64,000 nt of DNA from the NCBI RefSeq assembly GCF_041102775.1, contig NZ_JBGCUO010000001.1, forward strand, positions 1,240,001 to 1,304,000, read 5' to 3'. The stretch comes from Alcanivorax sp. REN37 (lineage in GTDB: Bacteria > Pseudomonadota > Gammaproteobacteria > Pseudomonadales > Alcanivoracaceae). Made by a program: the position numbers and the translations under genes. The notes below the pieces were generated by a model. The model was not told the origin of the DNA. It saw only the letters and a list, made by a program, of their open reading frames with translations, and ran no database searches. Position 1 is the first letter of the stretch; the number at the start of each line of letters is the position of its first letter. Below, one piece after another: positions 20,838 through 29,909 of the stretch.

Positions 20838-21899
20838 TTAGGCGCTGCCGAACGGCAGCCAATACAACCCGGCTAAGCCCACCAGCAGTAGCCAGCCGAA
20901 CAGCAACGCCGCCAGCAGCAGTGGCCGCAACCCGGCCTCACGGACCGCGCCGATGCGGGTGCCAAGGCCAAGGGCGGCCATGGCTGCCGCCAGCAGCGCG
21001 TCATCCAGCTGTACCAATGCAGCGCGCAGCGGTTCCGCCAACGGCCACAGGGTGTTCACGCCCGTGACAGCGATGAAGCCCACGGCAAACCACGGGATAT
21101 GCAGGCGGCGCGGACCCTCCTCAACGGCCGTGTGCTGGCGGCCGAGCCACCAAGACAGCGTCAGCAGAAACGGCGCCAGCAGCATCACCCGCACCATCTT
21201 GGTCACCACCGCCGCATCGGCCGCCGCCGGGTCCACGGCTTGGCCGACTGCCACCACCTGCGCCACTTCATGCACGGTGGCGCCGGTGAAAATGCCGAAT
21301 AACCGCGGTTGCGCAAGCCACTCAAGATGCAGCGCGGCACCGTACAGCCACGGATACAGGAAGGTCGCCAGCGTGCCGAACACCACCACGGTCGCCACGG
21401 CCACCGCCACCTGGTCGGCTCGTGAGCGGGTCACCGGCGCGGTGGCCAGCACCGCAGCGGCACCGCAGATGGCGCTGCCGGCGCCGATCAGCATGGCGTC
21501 GCGCATCGGTAAGCGGAGCAACTTCATGCCCAGCAGGCACGCCACCAAGAAGGTCGAGGTCAGCACCAGCGCATCCAGCGCGACGGCGGCCCAGCCCACC
21601 TGCGCCACATCAGTGAGGCTCAAACGCACCCCGTACAACACGATGCCCAAGCGCAGCAGTTGCTGCTTGGCCAACTGAATGCCCGCAGCACTGGGCGCCA
21701 ACACTGCGGCCGGGGCCAGGTTGCCCACCACCATGCCGAGCAAGATGGCCAGCGTCAGTGTGCTCAATCCCAACGTGCCCGGCAGGCTCCACTGCGCCGA
21801 CCAAGTGGCTGCAGCTGCCAGCAGACCGGCCAGCAGCAAACCGGGCAGCAGGTGAATTGCCGGGCGTAGACGCAGTGGAGTGGGGAGTTGTAGCAGCAT
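20838..21899 (-). CDS. yeiH: YeiH/UPF0324-family putative sulfate exporter
   Basis: This is an inner-membrane protein of 353 residues with about ten hydrophobic segments. Conserved family features include GIVLYGVRLSLTDVAQVG, the MLIGAGSAICGAAAVLAT segment, FGIFTGATVHEVAQVVAVG and the C-terminal GLGTRIGAVREAGLRPL. Family members are predicted sulfate or related anion exporters, and evidence for transport is limited. ATG 21899 gives the usual length (E. coli YeiH about 349); codons upstream to 21992 are not conserved. The LysR regulator often found next to yeiH is absent. Confidence 0.85.
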   Translation of the reverse strand: MLLQLPTPLRLRPAIHLLPGLLLAGLLAAAATWSAQWSLPGTLGLSTLTLAILLGMVVGNLAPAAVLAPSAAGIQLAKQQLLRLGIVLYGVRLSLTDVAQVGWAAVALDALVLTSTFLVACLLGMKLLRLPMRDAMLIGAGSAICGAAAVLATAPVTRSRADQVAVAVATVVVFGTLATFLYPWLYGAALHLEWLAQPRLFGIFTGATVHEVAQVVAVGQAVDPAAADAAVVTKMVRVMLLAPFLLTLSWWLGRQHTAVEEGPRRLHIPWFAVGFIAVTGVNTLWPLAEPLRAALVQLDDALLAAAMAALGLGTRIGAVREAGLRPLLLAALLFGWLLLVGLAGLYWLPFGSA

Positions 21900-22642
21900 G
21901 ACAAGTGGCCTGTGAAAGCGGGAAGACGTGGCCAATCTATCGCTGGAAGAACTATGCATATAACGGTTTGTGCGGATGTTGCTTATCTGCAAAACCGATT
22001 AGCGGGTGGCTTATGGTCGGTTCGATGAATAAAGGCGTGATTGCCCGCCCTTCGCCGCGAACGGCAGCGGCAAGGCGCCGATTGGTAGAGCAGTGATCCA
22101 ACCTGCTACGGGCATGACCGCTGGACCAAAGCGGGCCACGGGCCGAGTGTTGCGGTGCATCGATTAAAGCGGGAAACGGTGGGTGAGGGCGGGGGAGCGA
22201 TGGTCTCTGGGGAGCATTGAAGCGGCCGAGTCGAGCGCCGGCGTCGGACCTCAGGCCGTTGGCAGTACTGGAGAGCACTACACCCGCGTCGCGGTACGGC
22301 GCCATTGGGGGCTCGTGTTCACAGGAGGAGCGGCGGTAATGGGGTTGGACTTGGCCCCGGCAGCCATCCGACCGGCCCGGGTGAAGCGGCGCGCCGATCG
22401 CTGCAGCGGTTGCTCTCGGCCGCTATGCCGTAACGCCGTTGATTTGAAATCCTGGAGGGCCGTGCTGGCAGCATGCGGGAGCCCGGCGAGCGCGTAGGAT
22501 TCGCCATACAGGGCGGGACGCCACGGGCACTTACCACCGCTCGCGCGAAGCGCTCCGCGTGGTGTTCAGCTCCGCGAGGCGTGGCGACGCAGTGAGGCCA
22601 GCGTGATACCGATGCATCACACCCGTCGCCCACCGTAGGCGG
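21900..22642. other. Intergenic region without recognised gene
   Basis: About 740 bp between the yeiH start and the 3' end of an MFS gene. Open frames on both strands (longest about 117 codons) have no family resemblance, no good ribosome-binding sites and overlap each other. I see no clear terminator or promoter. Confidence 0.4.
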
Positions 22643-23851
22643 TCAGCCTGCTGGCTGGAGCGCTCGCCGTGCCCACACTTCATCACGCAGCAGCGCCAGC
22701 ATCGACGCCGCGGCTAACACCACTCCGACCCCGCAGGCCGCATGCCAACCACCGTATTGCCAAGCCGCAGCACCCAGCGCCGAGCCGGCGGCCGCACCGG
22801 CAAAATAGAGCGTCATATAGCAGGCATTCAGGCGTGCGCGGGCGTCCGGTTGTAGCGCGTAAATCACCATCTGGTTGTTAATGTGCACACCTTGCAGCGC
22901 CAGATCGATCATCAGCAGGCCGACCAAGAAGCCGATCAGACTCTGCCCGCCCCACGCCAGCAGCGCCCAGCTGGCGATGCCGATCAACACCGCCGCCCAG
23001 GTGGTGTGTCGGCCCCAGCCTCGGTCCGCCAGTCGCCCGGCGGCGCTGGCCATCAATGCGCCAGCCACCCCGGCCAGGCCGATCAGACCAATGGTGGCGT
23101 CGTCCATACGATGCGGATCGCCGGCCAGCATCAGCGCCATGGTGGAAAACAGCACGCTTAGCGAGCCAAACATCAGGCCGCCCATTAGCCCGCGCGTACG
23201 CAGGCGCGGTTGCAGGTACAGCAACCGTCCGAGGGAGCGCAATTGGTGCAAATAGCCGCCTTCGGCGTGCTGGTTGCGCGACGCGGGCAGCACGCGCGCC
23301 AGCACTAGCGCGCACAGCAGCAACGTGGCGCCGCCGACCCAGTACACCGTGGTCCAGCCACCCACTTCCGACAGCACGCCGGCCACGGTGCGGGAAATCA
23401 AAATGCCCACCAACAAGCCGCTCATCAGCAGTCCCACGGCACGGCCGCTCTGTGCCGGCGGTACCAGCGTGGCGGCCATCGGCACCAACACCTGTGCGGC
23501 CACCGAGAACAGCCCGGTCATGATGATGCCCCCAGTCAACTGAGGCAGCGACTGGGCGCTGGCACTGAGGATCAGGCCGGCACTGGCCAGCACCATCAGC
23601 GACACCACCAACCGCCGGCGCTCCAACAGGTCGCCGAGCGGCACAAACAGCAGCAGGCCGGCGCCGTAGGCCAGTTGCGCCAAGGTCACGGTGAGGCTGG
23701 CATCGGCATCGCTGATCCCCAGCCCGATGGCGATGGAATGCAGCAACGGTTGGTTGAAATAGTTGGCGCCGGCACACAAGCCGCAGGCCACCGCCATCAG
23801 TAGCAGGACAGCAGGCGACAGGGTCGGTGTGGTGGCGTGGGGGGCCGTCAT
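22643..23851 (-). CDS. MFS transporter (drug/sugar efflux type)
   Basis: The 402-residue inner-membrane protein has 12 predicted helices. Motifs include GANYFNQPLLHSIAIGLG, the MFS loop 2-3 motif GDLLERRRLVVS, SGRAVGLLMSGLLVGILISR and YWVGGATLL. It resembles the YgaY/YdhP-like group of proton-driven exporters; the substrate is not evident. ATG 23851 is preferred over an in-frame TTG at 23857. It lies 61 bp downstream of the SulP gene on the same strand and may be co-transcribed with it. Confidence 0.85.
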   Translation of the reverse strand: MTAPHATTPTLSPAVLLLMAVACGLCAGANYFNQPLLHSIAIGLGISDADASLTVTLAQLAYGAGLLLFVPLGDLLERRRLVVSLMVLASAGLILSASAQSLPQLTGGIIMTGLFSVAAQVLVPMAATLVPPAQSGRAVGLLMSGLLVGILISRTVAGVLSEVGGWTTVYWVGGATLLLCALVLARVLPASRNQHAEGGYLHQLRSLGRLLYLQPRLRTRGLMGGLMFGSLSVLFSTMALMLAGDPHRMDDATIGLIGLAGVAGALMASAAGRLADRGWGRHTTWAAVLIGIASWALLAWGGQSLIGFLVGLLMIDLALQGVHINNQMVIYALQPDARARLNACYMTLYFAGAAAGSALGAAAWQYGGWHAACGVGVVLAAASMLALLRDEVWARRALQPAG

Positions 23852-23912
23852 CGGCAAACATCCTGTGAGCAGCGAACGGGCGGTGCCCGCACCAAACGGG
23901 CACCGCGGACGA

Positions 23913-25640
23913 TCAGGCTGCGGGTGGATTCAGTTCCGTTAGCGCGTCGCCCAGCGTGGATGCGAAGGTCAGCTGCCCGGCAATCGGCTGCACTTCAGCC
24001 CGCGCCAGGGTTTTCAGCGGTTGGAACTGCAGGTTGGTGACCATGATCTGGCTGCCGCGGGCATTGGCGTGCTCGACGAAACGCAGGAAGGCGCTGAGCC
24101 CGCCAGCATCAAGGATTGGCACCGCACTCATGTAGAGAATCATGCCTTCCTGCTCGTGGCACTGCTCCAATAGCTCGTCGAACACCCGTTCGGCCGCGGC
24201 AAAGAACAGCGGGCCGATGATCTTCACCACCTGCCAATTGGGCGGCACCGGCTGGCCGGCCAGCGACAGGTGCTGGGCGGTGATCGGGGTAATGCGGGTC
24301 ATCGACGCGATGTTTTGCATGAACAGCAGCGACGCCAGCACGATGCCGACGGCGATCGCGATCACCATGTCGAAGAACACCGTCAGGCCGAGGCAGACCA
24401 GCAGAATCATCACATCCTGGCGCGGCGCCCGTTGCAGCAGCCGTTTCACCTTTGGCGCCTCACTCATGTTCCACGCCACCATCAGCAGCAGCGCGGCCAT
24501 CGACGCCATCGGCAGGTAACTGAGCCAGCGCGCCAGCACCAGCACTGCGGCCACCAGGACCAGCGAGTGGAATACCGCCGCCAGCGGCGAAGTGGCGCCG
24601 GAGCGGAAGTTGGCGGCGGAACGGGCCAGTGCTGCCGTTGCCGCAAAGCCACCGAAGAATGGCGCTGCTAGGTTGCCGAGCCCTTGGCCGAGCAGCTCGC
24701 CGTTGGCGTTGTGGCGCCGGCCGCTCATGCCGTCCAGCACCACCGCGCACAGCAGCGATTCAATAGCGCCGAGCATGGCAATGGTGAACGCCGCCGGCAG
24801 CAGCGCCTGCCAGGTGGCCAGCTCCGTCAGTGCCGTGGTGGGGCTGTCCCAGGTCCAGGGCAGTTTGAACTCCGGGAAGAACGGCGGGATGCCTTGGCCG
24901 GTACTGCCATCCGGGAATAGGAAGCTAAAACGGGTGCCGATGGTGTCGATCTGGTGGCCGTAGTGGCCCAGCAGCAACGACAGCCCGACCCCCACCAGCA
25001 CCGCCGGCAGGTGACCCGGCAACGGGATGCGCAGGCGCGGCCACAGTATCAGCACCGCCAGCGTGCCAAGGCCGGTAACCAGGGTAGGCCAGTGCCAGCT
25101 CGGCAGCGCCTGCGCCAACATCACCACCCGCTCCACGTAGTGCTCCGGCAGCGCGCTGCTACTGAGACCAAGGAAGTCCTTGACTTGCAGGGTGGCAATG
25201 ACAATGGCGATGCCGGCGGTGAAGCCGAGCGTGACCGGAGCTGGAATGTACTCAATGAAGCGGCCAAGTCGGGCGCCGGCCATCGCCAGCATGATCACCC
25301 CGGCCATTAACGTGGCGATCAGCAGCCCGCCGAGGCCAAATTGCTGTACCACCGGCTGCAGCACCACCACGAAGGCGGCGGTGGGGCCGGAAACAGAAAA
25401 GCGCGAGCCGCCGGTGAGGGCGATGATCAGCCCCGCGACCATACCGGTGTAGAGGCCGTACTGGGGCGGTACGCCGATGGCGACCGCCAACGCCATCGAC
25501 AGCGGGATGGCGATGATGCCGACGGAAATGCCGGCGAACAGATCTTTCAACAGTCGGGCGCGAGTATAGGGTTCGCGCAGACAGGCTTCCTGCACCGCGC
25601 TGGCAAAGCGCAAGGTGGTCAAATGAGAGCGGTCAGCCAT
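23913..25640 (-). CDS. SulP-family anion transporter with STAS domain (DauA-like)
   Basis: The 575-residue product has the SulP signature [21 protein letters not shown] at the first membrane segment, [28 protein letters not shown]-type selectivity region, [31 protein letters not shown]-like core, and a C-terminal cytoplasmic STAS domain (about residues 450-575, with [21 protein letters not shown]). Length and organisation match E. coli DauA (C4-dicarboxylate) and bacterial sulfate or bicarbonate carriers. The exact substrate is not predictable; YeiH (sulfate exporter) nearby makes sulfate plausible. ATG 25640 is chosen since [12 protein letters not shown] begins the N-terminal domain. Confidence 0.88.
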   Translation of the reverse strand: [575 protein letters not shown]

Positions 25641-25779
25641 CAAGGGTCCTGGGTCGGGAGGGCAGCCCCACAAGCCAACCGTTGGGGCTTAACGGTGTTG
25701 CAGCGTCACCGGCAGCAGGGCCGGCGACGGGGAGTAAGCATACGCCCTCGCCGACAGGGGGTGTAGGGGACGATTCCCA

Positions 25780-25808
25780 TTGATAGGCATGATTCTCATT
25801 TGTATTGA
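25780..25808 (+). promoter_or_regulatory. Promoter with Fur-like half site
   Basis: TTGATA (25780-25785) and TATTGA (25803-25808) are 17 bp apart, with GATTCTCATT in the spacer. This resembles the Fur-type promoter at 12191-12223. The full 19-bp Fur match is only moderate (about 11 of 19 in the best alignment I could make), so iron regulation is a guess. Confidence 0.4.
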
Positions 25809-25866
25809 CTGTGACCGCTGGTCAGTGACAGAGTGGCAGTTCGTTCCTAGCCCCCTCGGAGCCACC

Positions 25867-26262
25867 ATGTCAGTCCTGGATGTGTCCCGCTTCCCCATCG
25901 TGCGCTTCAGCACTATGCCCGGCGATGTCGCCGCCACTGAAACCTGGATCAGCGAACTCGAGCAGTTACTCCAACGCGACGAACCCTTCGCGCTGGTGTA
26001 TCCGCCACTGCCGCAGCCCATGCCCGAACCCAGCCCCGACCAAGCCGCTGCGCGGAAAACCTTCGTGCTTTGGTTCAAACGCAACCGGGAGCCATTCCGC
26101 GCCCTGTGCAAGGCCCTAGTGATGACTGCTGAAAAGGAAGAAGAACTGCCGCTCTATGAGGGCATGCTGCCGGCACTCAATGCCATGTATCAGGTGCCGG
26201 TGGAGTTGGCATGCGGCGATGACGCTGCCGATCAACATGCGCTGAGCCACCTGGCCTCTTGA
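25867..26262 (+). CDS. Conserved-type small cytoplasmic protein of unknown function
   Basis: The 131-residue product (ATG 25867, preceded by a GGAG-like site) has no signal peptide and no membrane segment. It starts MSVLDVSRFPIVRF, has a Pro-rich linker (YPPLPQPMPEPSPD) and an amphipathic, charged C-terminal half (FVLWFKRNREPFRALCKALV, EKEEELPLYEGMLPALN). I do not recognise the family. It is divergent from the SulP gene and sits behind a promoter with a Fur-like element, so a role in metal response can be tested. Confidence 0.6.
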   Translation: MSVLDVSRFPIVRFSTMPGDVAATETWISELEQLLQRDEPFALVYPPLPQPMPEPSPDQAAARKTFVLWFKRNREPFRALCKALVMTAEKEEELPLYEGMLPALNAMYQVPVELACGDDAADQHALSHLAS

Positions 26263-26799
26263 TTCTCCTGCCCCGTGGGTGCAGTGCTGGCCAGATCAAG
26301 CGACAACAGAGGTCGCGTAGCGGCAGCAAAATGATCGCCCTGTGTCACCGATTTGTTACCGGTGGCGACAGGCGCTGCGCCCTTCACCACGGCTGTGTTA
26401 CGTAACTGTAAGCCGTCCCTTGGCATAAACGTAAACTGCATCCCACCGCTTGACCGACCACGCCAGTTACGCCACCCTCTGCGCCGCATTTTCCCACCCG
26501 GAGCAAGGATTCTCTCCGTCGGAAGATCGCAAAATTGCTTTGTCATTGTGGACCCGTAACTGTTGCCAACCCCTCGCAACTGCTAACGTGCGTCCGCGTT
26601 CAAGGCTTGTTGCAAGGTGTTGTCGGGTTGGCTGCGGACGTCTGCGGCGCCGTCGGACGGCACAGAAACCTGTGTTCCGCGTCATCTGGCGCAGTCACCG
26701 CTCGCCGTTTCCGGCGGCCTTTGGCTGGGCACACATGCATGGGCATCCGATGGCAGCGTCTCGCCGGAACGTGAGACCGCGCAATTGAAGGTGGAAAGT
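26263..26799. other. Long leader upstream of the polysaccharide locus
   Basis: About 535 bp precede wzi and have no convincing gene. A perfect 10-bp palindrome GTTACGTAAC lies at 26397-26406, possibly part of a regulator site. The in-frame extension of wzi reaches 26617 but does not look like protein with a conserved N-terminus. I found no ops element here. Confidence 0.4.
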
Positions 26800-28281
26800 T
26801 TGCAAGCACGAGTTGTTCTGTTGCCGCTGTTGCTCGCCGGCGCGATCGGTGCAGCGGAGGCCCGTCCATGGTTGGAACCCGATGATCTGCGCGCCCGCCA
26901 CAGTGTCCAGTGGTTGGCCGACCGCGGCTGTTTCAACGCGCCGGTATCCACTTGGCCGCTGATGTGGGCCGACCTGTCCCCGGGGCTTGATGCCGCCGCG
27001 ACCCTTCCGGAATGCCGTGACAGCGCTGCGTGGCGCTATCTGGCGTTCGAGCGCGATTACCAGCGCAACCACACTATTCAAGCCTCGGTGACGCTTGGCG
27101 GCGCCAGCGATGAGCCGGTGTTCCGTGGTTTCTCCGCCGCACCGCGTGAAGAAGCAGAGGCATCTGTCCGCCTGGAAATGAGCTCCGGTCGGTTAGCCAT
27201 GGGCCTGACTGGCACTTGGACCAATGATCCCCGCGACGGCGACAGTGGCCGCGTCGACGGCTCCTATCTGGCTGGCACTGCCGGCAACTGGGTGCTGGGC
27301 GCCGGCGCCATCGATCGCTGGTGGGGCCCAGGCTGGCGCAGTAGCACCATTCTTAGTGACAACGCCCGGCCGGCGCCGGGTGTTTGGATCAACCGTCGTG
27401 CCTCTACGCCCAGCGGCTGGCGGCCGGCCAGCTGGCTGGGGCCGTGGAATTTCACCGCCTTTGCCGGGCAGCTGGAGCGCGAGCGCTATGTGCCGCGTAC
27501 CAAATTGATCGGCATGCGTTTCAGCTTTAAGCCGTGGCGATATATGGAAGTGGGCTTGAGCCGCACCGTGCAGTGGGGCGGTTCCGGCCGTCCGCAGGGC
27601 TTCTCAAGTTTCTGGGAAGCCATGATCGGCCGCGACAACGGCCAACGCGGGCCCGATGGCGATCCTGGCAACCAGCTCGGCGGCGCCGATGTACGCTTCG
27701 GCTTCCCAGTAGGGAGCACTGTGCTGGGCGTCTACGGTCAAGTTACCGGGGAAGATGAAGCCGGTGGCTTGCCGTCTACTTATATGGGCTTAGCCGGGAT
27801 CGATTTGGGCACCCAACTGTGGCAGGGCGAGCAGCGGTTGTTCGTCGAGTACACCGACACCACCGCCGGCGCTTGGTCCCATGAACGTCGGCCGAATGTG
27901 GGCTATGAACACTCTATTTACCGCACCGGCTACCGTTTTAACGGTCGTAACATTGCTTCAACCTGGGAAAGCGATGCTCAAGTGCTGAGTGTGGGCGTCA
28001 GCCACTTCTTCTCCGGCGGCCAAGAAGTGTCGGTGGGCTACGACCGCGCGAAGTTGAATCGTGATGGCACCCAGCGGCCCCGCCCGGCCAGTGCGGGTAT
28101 TCCGATGCTCGACCCTATCGGCCGACAGGATGTGGATATTTATTCGCTGCAGTACCGTCAGCCGCTGCTGCGTGGCCGGCTGACGCTGTCGGCTTACTAC
28201 ACTGATAAGGAAATTCGCTCTGCGCTGGATGACTATTCGCGGGGCACCGTTATGGCGTTGTGGGAGTTCCGTTTTGACTGA
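26800..28281 (+). CDS. wzi: Capsule assembly protein Wzi family
   Basis: Wzi is an outer-membrane beta-barrel lectin that anchors or organises exported polysaccharide. The product (about 493 residues) has a signal peptide (QARVVLLPLLLAGAIGAAEA), then the family elements WLADRGCFNAPVSTWPL, GNWVLGAGAIDRWWGPGW (the Wzi W-W-GP motif), GMRFSFKPWRYMEVGLSR, NQLGGADVRFGFP and a terminal Phe-rich strand (ALWEFRFD). The start is uncertain: TTG 26800 with GAAGGTGG upstream is preferred, with GTG 26791 and TTG 26785 possible. It heads the export operon and overlaps wza. Confidence 0.85.
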   Translation: MQARVVLLPLLLAGAIGAAEARPWLEPDDLRARHSVQWLADRGCFNAPVSTWPLMWADLSPGLDAAATLPECRDSAAWRYLAFERDYQRNHTIQASVTLGGASDEPVFRGFSAAPREEAEASVRLEMSSGRLAMGLTGTWTNDPRDGDSGRVDGSYLAGTAGNWVLGAGAIDRWWGPGWRSSTILSDNARPAPGVWINRRASTPSGWRPASWLGPWNFTAFAGQLERERYVPRTKLIGMRFSFKPWRYMEVGLSRTVQWGGSGRPQGFSSFWEAMIGRDNGQRGPDGDPGNQLGGADVRFGFPVGSTVLGVYGQVTGEDEAGGLPSTYMGLAGIDLGTQLWQGEQRLFVEYTDTTAGAWSHERRPNVGYEHSIYRTGYRFNGRNIASTWESDAQVLSVGVSHFFSGGQEVSVGYDRAKLNRDGTQRPRPASAGIPMLDPIGRQDVDIYSLQYRQPLLRGRLTLSAYYTDKEIRSALDDYSRGTVMALWEFRFD

Positions 28282-29470
28282 CCATCGCACTGTTGCCGCG
28301 CCGCAGGCGCGTGCTGGCCTGGCGCCGCTGTTCAAAGCAGCCGCTGCGCTGACTCTGGCTGCAACGTTGGGTGCCTGCACTTTGGTACCCGGCTCCCATA
28401 TTCCTCAGACCGGCCGTAATCCTTGGTTTGGTGGTGAAGCGCCAGAAAGCGAAGCGGAAGCCGTGGCGCTGCCAGAGCTGCTGCGGTTGCACGAAATATC
28501 GCCGACCCGCAAAGCGCCGGAGGTGACGCTGGCAGAGCCGGTACTGCCGCCAGTACTGGAAAACGCCGAGCAGGAGCATTACGACTACGTGGTGGGGGCG
28601 GGCGATGTGCTGAACATCACCGTTTGGGATCATCCCGAGCTAACCATTCCTGCCGGCTCCATGCGCAGCCCTTCCGAAGCGGGCAACTGGGTCCACAACG
28701 ACGGCACCATCTTCTACCCCTATGTGGGTAACTTGCAGGTGGCCGGGCTGAAGGTAACCGAGATCCGCGAGCTGATCACACAGCGCATTTCTCGCTACAT
28801 CGAAGATCCGCAAGTGGACGTCTCCGTTGCTGCTTTCCGCTCCCAGCGTGTCTATGTATCGGGCAGCGTGACCCAGCCGGGGGCTTATCCGGTTACCAAC
28901 GTGCCCATGCGCCTGCTGGACGCGGTTAACCAAGCCGGTGGTCTTACCGAAGAGGCCGACTGGCGCAAGGTCATCCTGACCCGTGACGGTCGCGACTACA
29001 CCTTGTCGCTGAAAGCGGTCTACGAGCGCGGCGACGGCCGCTATAACATCATGCTGCGGGGCGGCGACGTAGTGCACGTGGGCCGCGGTGATGACAACAA
29101 AGTGTTTGTCATGGGCGAAGTGCGTGATCCCAAATCCCTGTTCATGGGGCGTAATGGACTCACCCTTGCCGAAGCGCTGTCTGATTCCAAAGGCATTAAC
29201 GAATTGATGGCTGATGCATCAGGTATCTTCGTGATGCGCCGCAGCGTGGAAGGCGATGAGCGGCATATCGACCTTTACCAGCTCAATGCGAAGCACGCCG
29301 CCGCCATGATTCTGGCCGATGAATTCGTGCTGGCACCGCGTGACATTATTTATGTGACGACGGCGCCAGTCGCGCGTTGGAACAAAGTCATCGCGCAGCT
29401 GATGCCCACGGTGCAGGCGATTTACTACGGCGCTCTGGCAGCAGACCGCATCAAGGATATTGATAACTAA
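28274..29470 (+). CDS. wza: Outer-membrane polysaccharide export lipoprotein (Wza)
   Basis: Wza forms the octameric outer-membrane channel for capsule or EPS export. The 398-residue product has a type II signal (AAAALTLAATLGACTLVPG, lipobox LGAC), the PES signature (YVVGAGDVLNITVWDHPEL, GTIFYPYVGNLQVAGL), SLBB ligand-binding domains (VYVSGSVTQPGAYPV, VFVMGEVRDPKSL) and a C-terminal amphipathic helix region. TTG 28274, preceded by GGGAG, is the only start near the signal peptide and overlaps the wzi stop. The next gene, wzb, overlaps its stop by one base. Confidence 0.92.
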   Translation: MTDHRTVAAPQARAGLAPLFKAAAALTLAATLGACTLVPGSHIPQTGRNPWFGGEAPESEAEAVALPELLRLHEISPTRKAPEVTLAEPVLPPVLENAEQEHYDYVVGAGDVLNITVWDHPELTIPAGSMRSPSEAGNWVHNDGTIFYPYVGNLQVAGLKVTEIRELITQRISRYIEDPQVDVSVAAFRSQRVYVSGSVTQPGAYPVTNVPMRLLDAVNQAGGLTEEADWRKVILTRDGRDYTLSLKAVYERGDGRYNIMLRGGDVVHVGRGDDNKVFVMGEVRDPKSLFMGRNGLTLAEALSDSKGINELMADASGIFVMRRSVEGDERHIDLYQLNAKHAAAMILADEFVLAPRDIIYVTTAPVARWNKVIAQLMPTVQAIYYGALAADRIKDIDN

Positions 29471-29895
29471 TGTTTGAACGCATTCTTGTAGTGTGCGACG
29501 GCAACATTTGCCGCAGCCCCACGGTGGCGGCCATGCTGGCACAGCGGGCCGGAAAGCAAACCAGCTCCGCCGGTTTGGTGGGGCTGGTGGACCATGACAT
29601 GGACGCCTTGGCCCGCGAAGTGGCCAGCGCCCATGGTCTGGAGTGCCCCCCTCACAAAGCGCGCAAACTCACCCGCGAAATGTGCCGCGAGGCCGACCTG
29701 ATCTTGGTGATGGAATTGCGCCAGAAAGATCGTGTCTCCCAACTTGCCCCGGAAGCCAGTGGCAAAACCATGCTGCTTGGCCGCTGGATCGGCAACAAAG
29801 AAATCCCCGACCCCTACAAACGGCACCGCGAGGTGTACGAGCAGGCGTATCAACTGATGGATGAGGCCGTGGCGGCCTGGACCCAGCGTCTTTGA
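29470..29895 (+). CDS. wzb: Low-molecular-weight protein-tyrosine phosphatase (Wzb)
   Basis: Wzb dephosphorylates the tyrosine autokinase Wzc, allowing cycles of polymer export. The 141-residue product has the LMW-PTP P-loop C9-D-G-N-I-C-R-S (CX5R(S/T)) at the N-terminus and the acid/aromatic loop IPDPYKRH containing the general-acid Asp. The gene start overlaps the wza stop (TAATG) and wzc follows 14 bp later, the classic wza-wzb-wzc order. Confidence 0.95.
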   Translation: MFERILVVCDGNICRSPTVAAMLAQRAGKQTSSAGLVGLVDHDMDALAREVASAHGLECPPHKARKLTREMCREADLILVMELRQKDRVSQLAPEASGKTMLLGRWIGNKEIPDPYKRHREVYEQAYQLMDEAVAAWTQRL

Positions 29896-29909
29896 AAACG
29901 GAACCGTCA

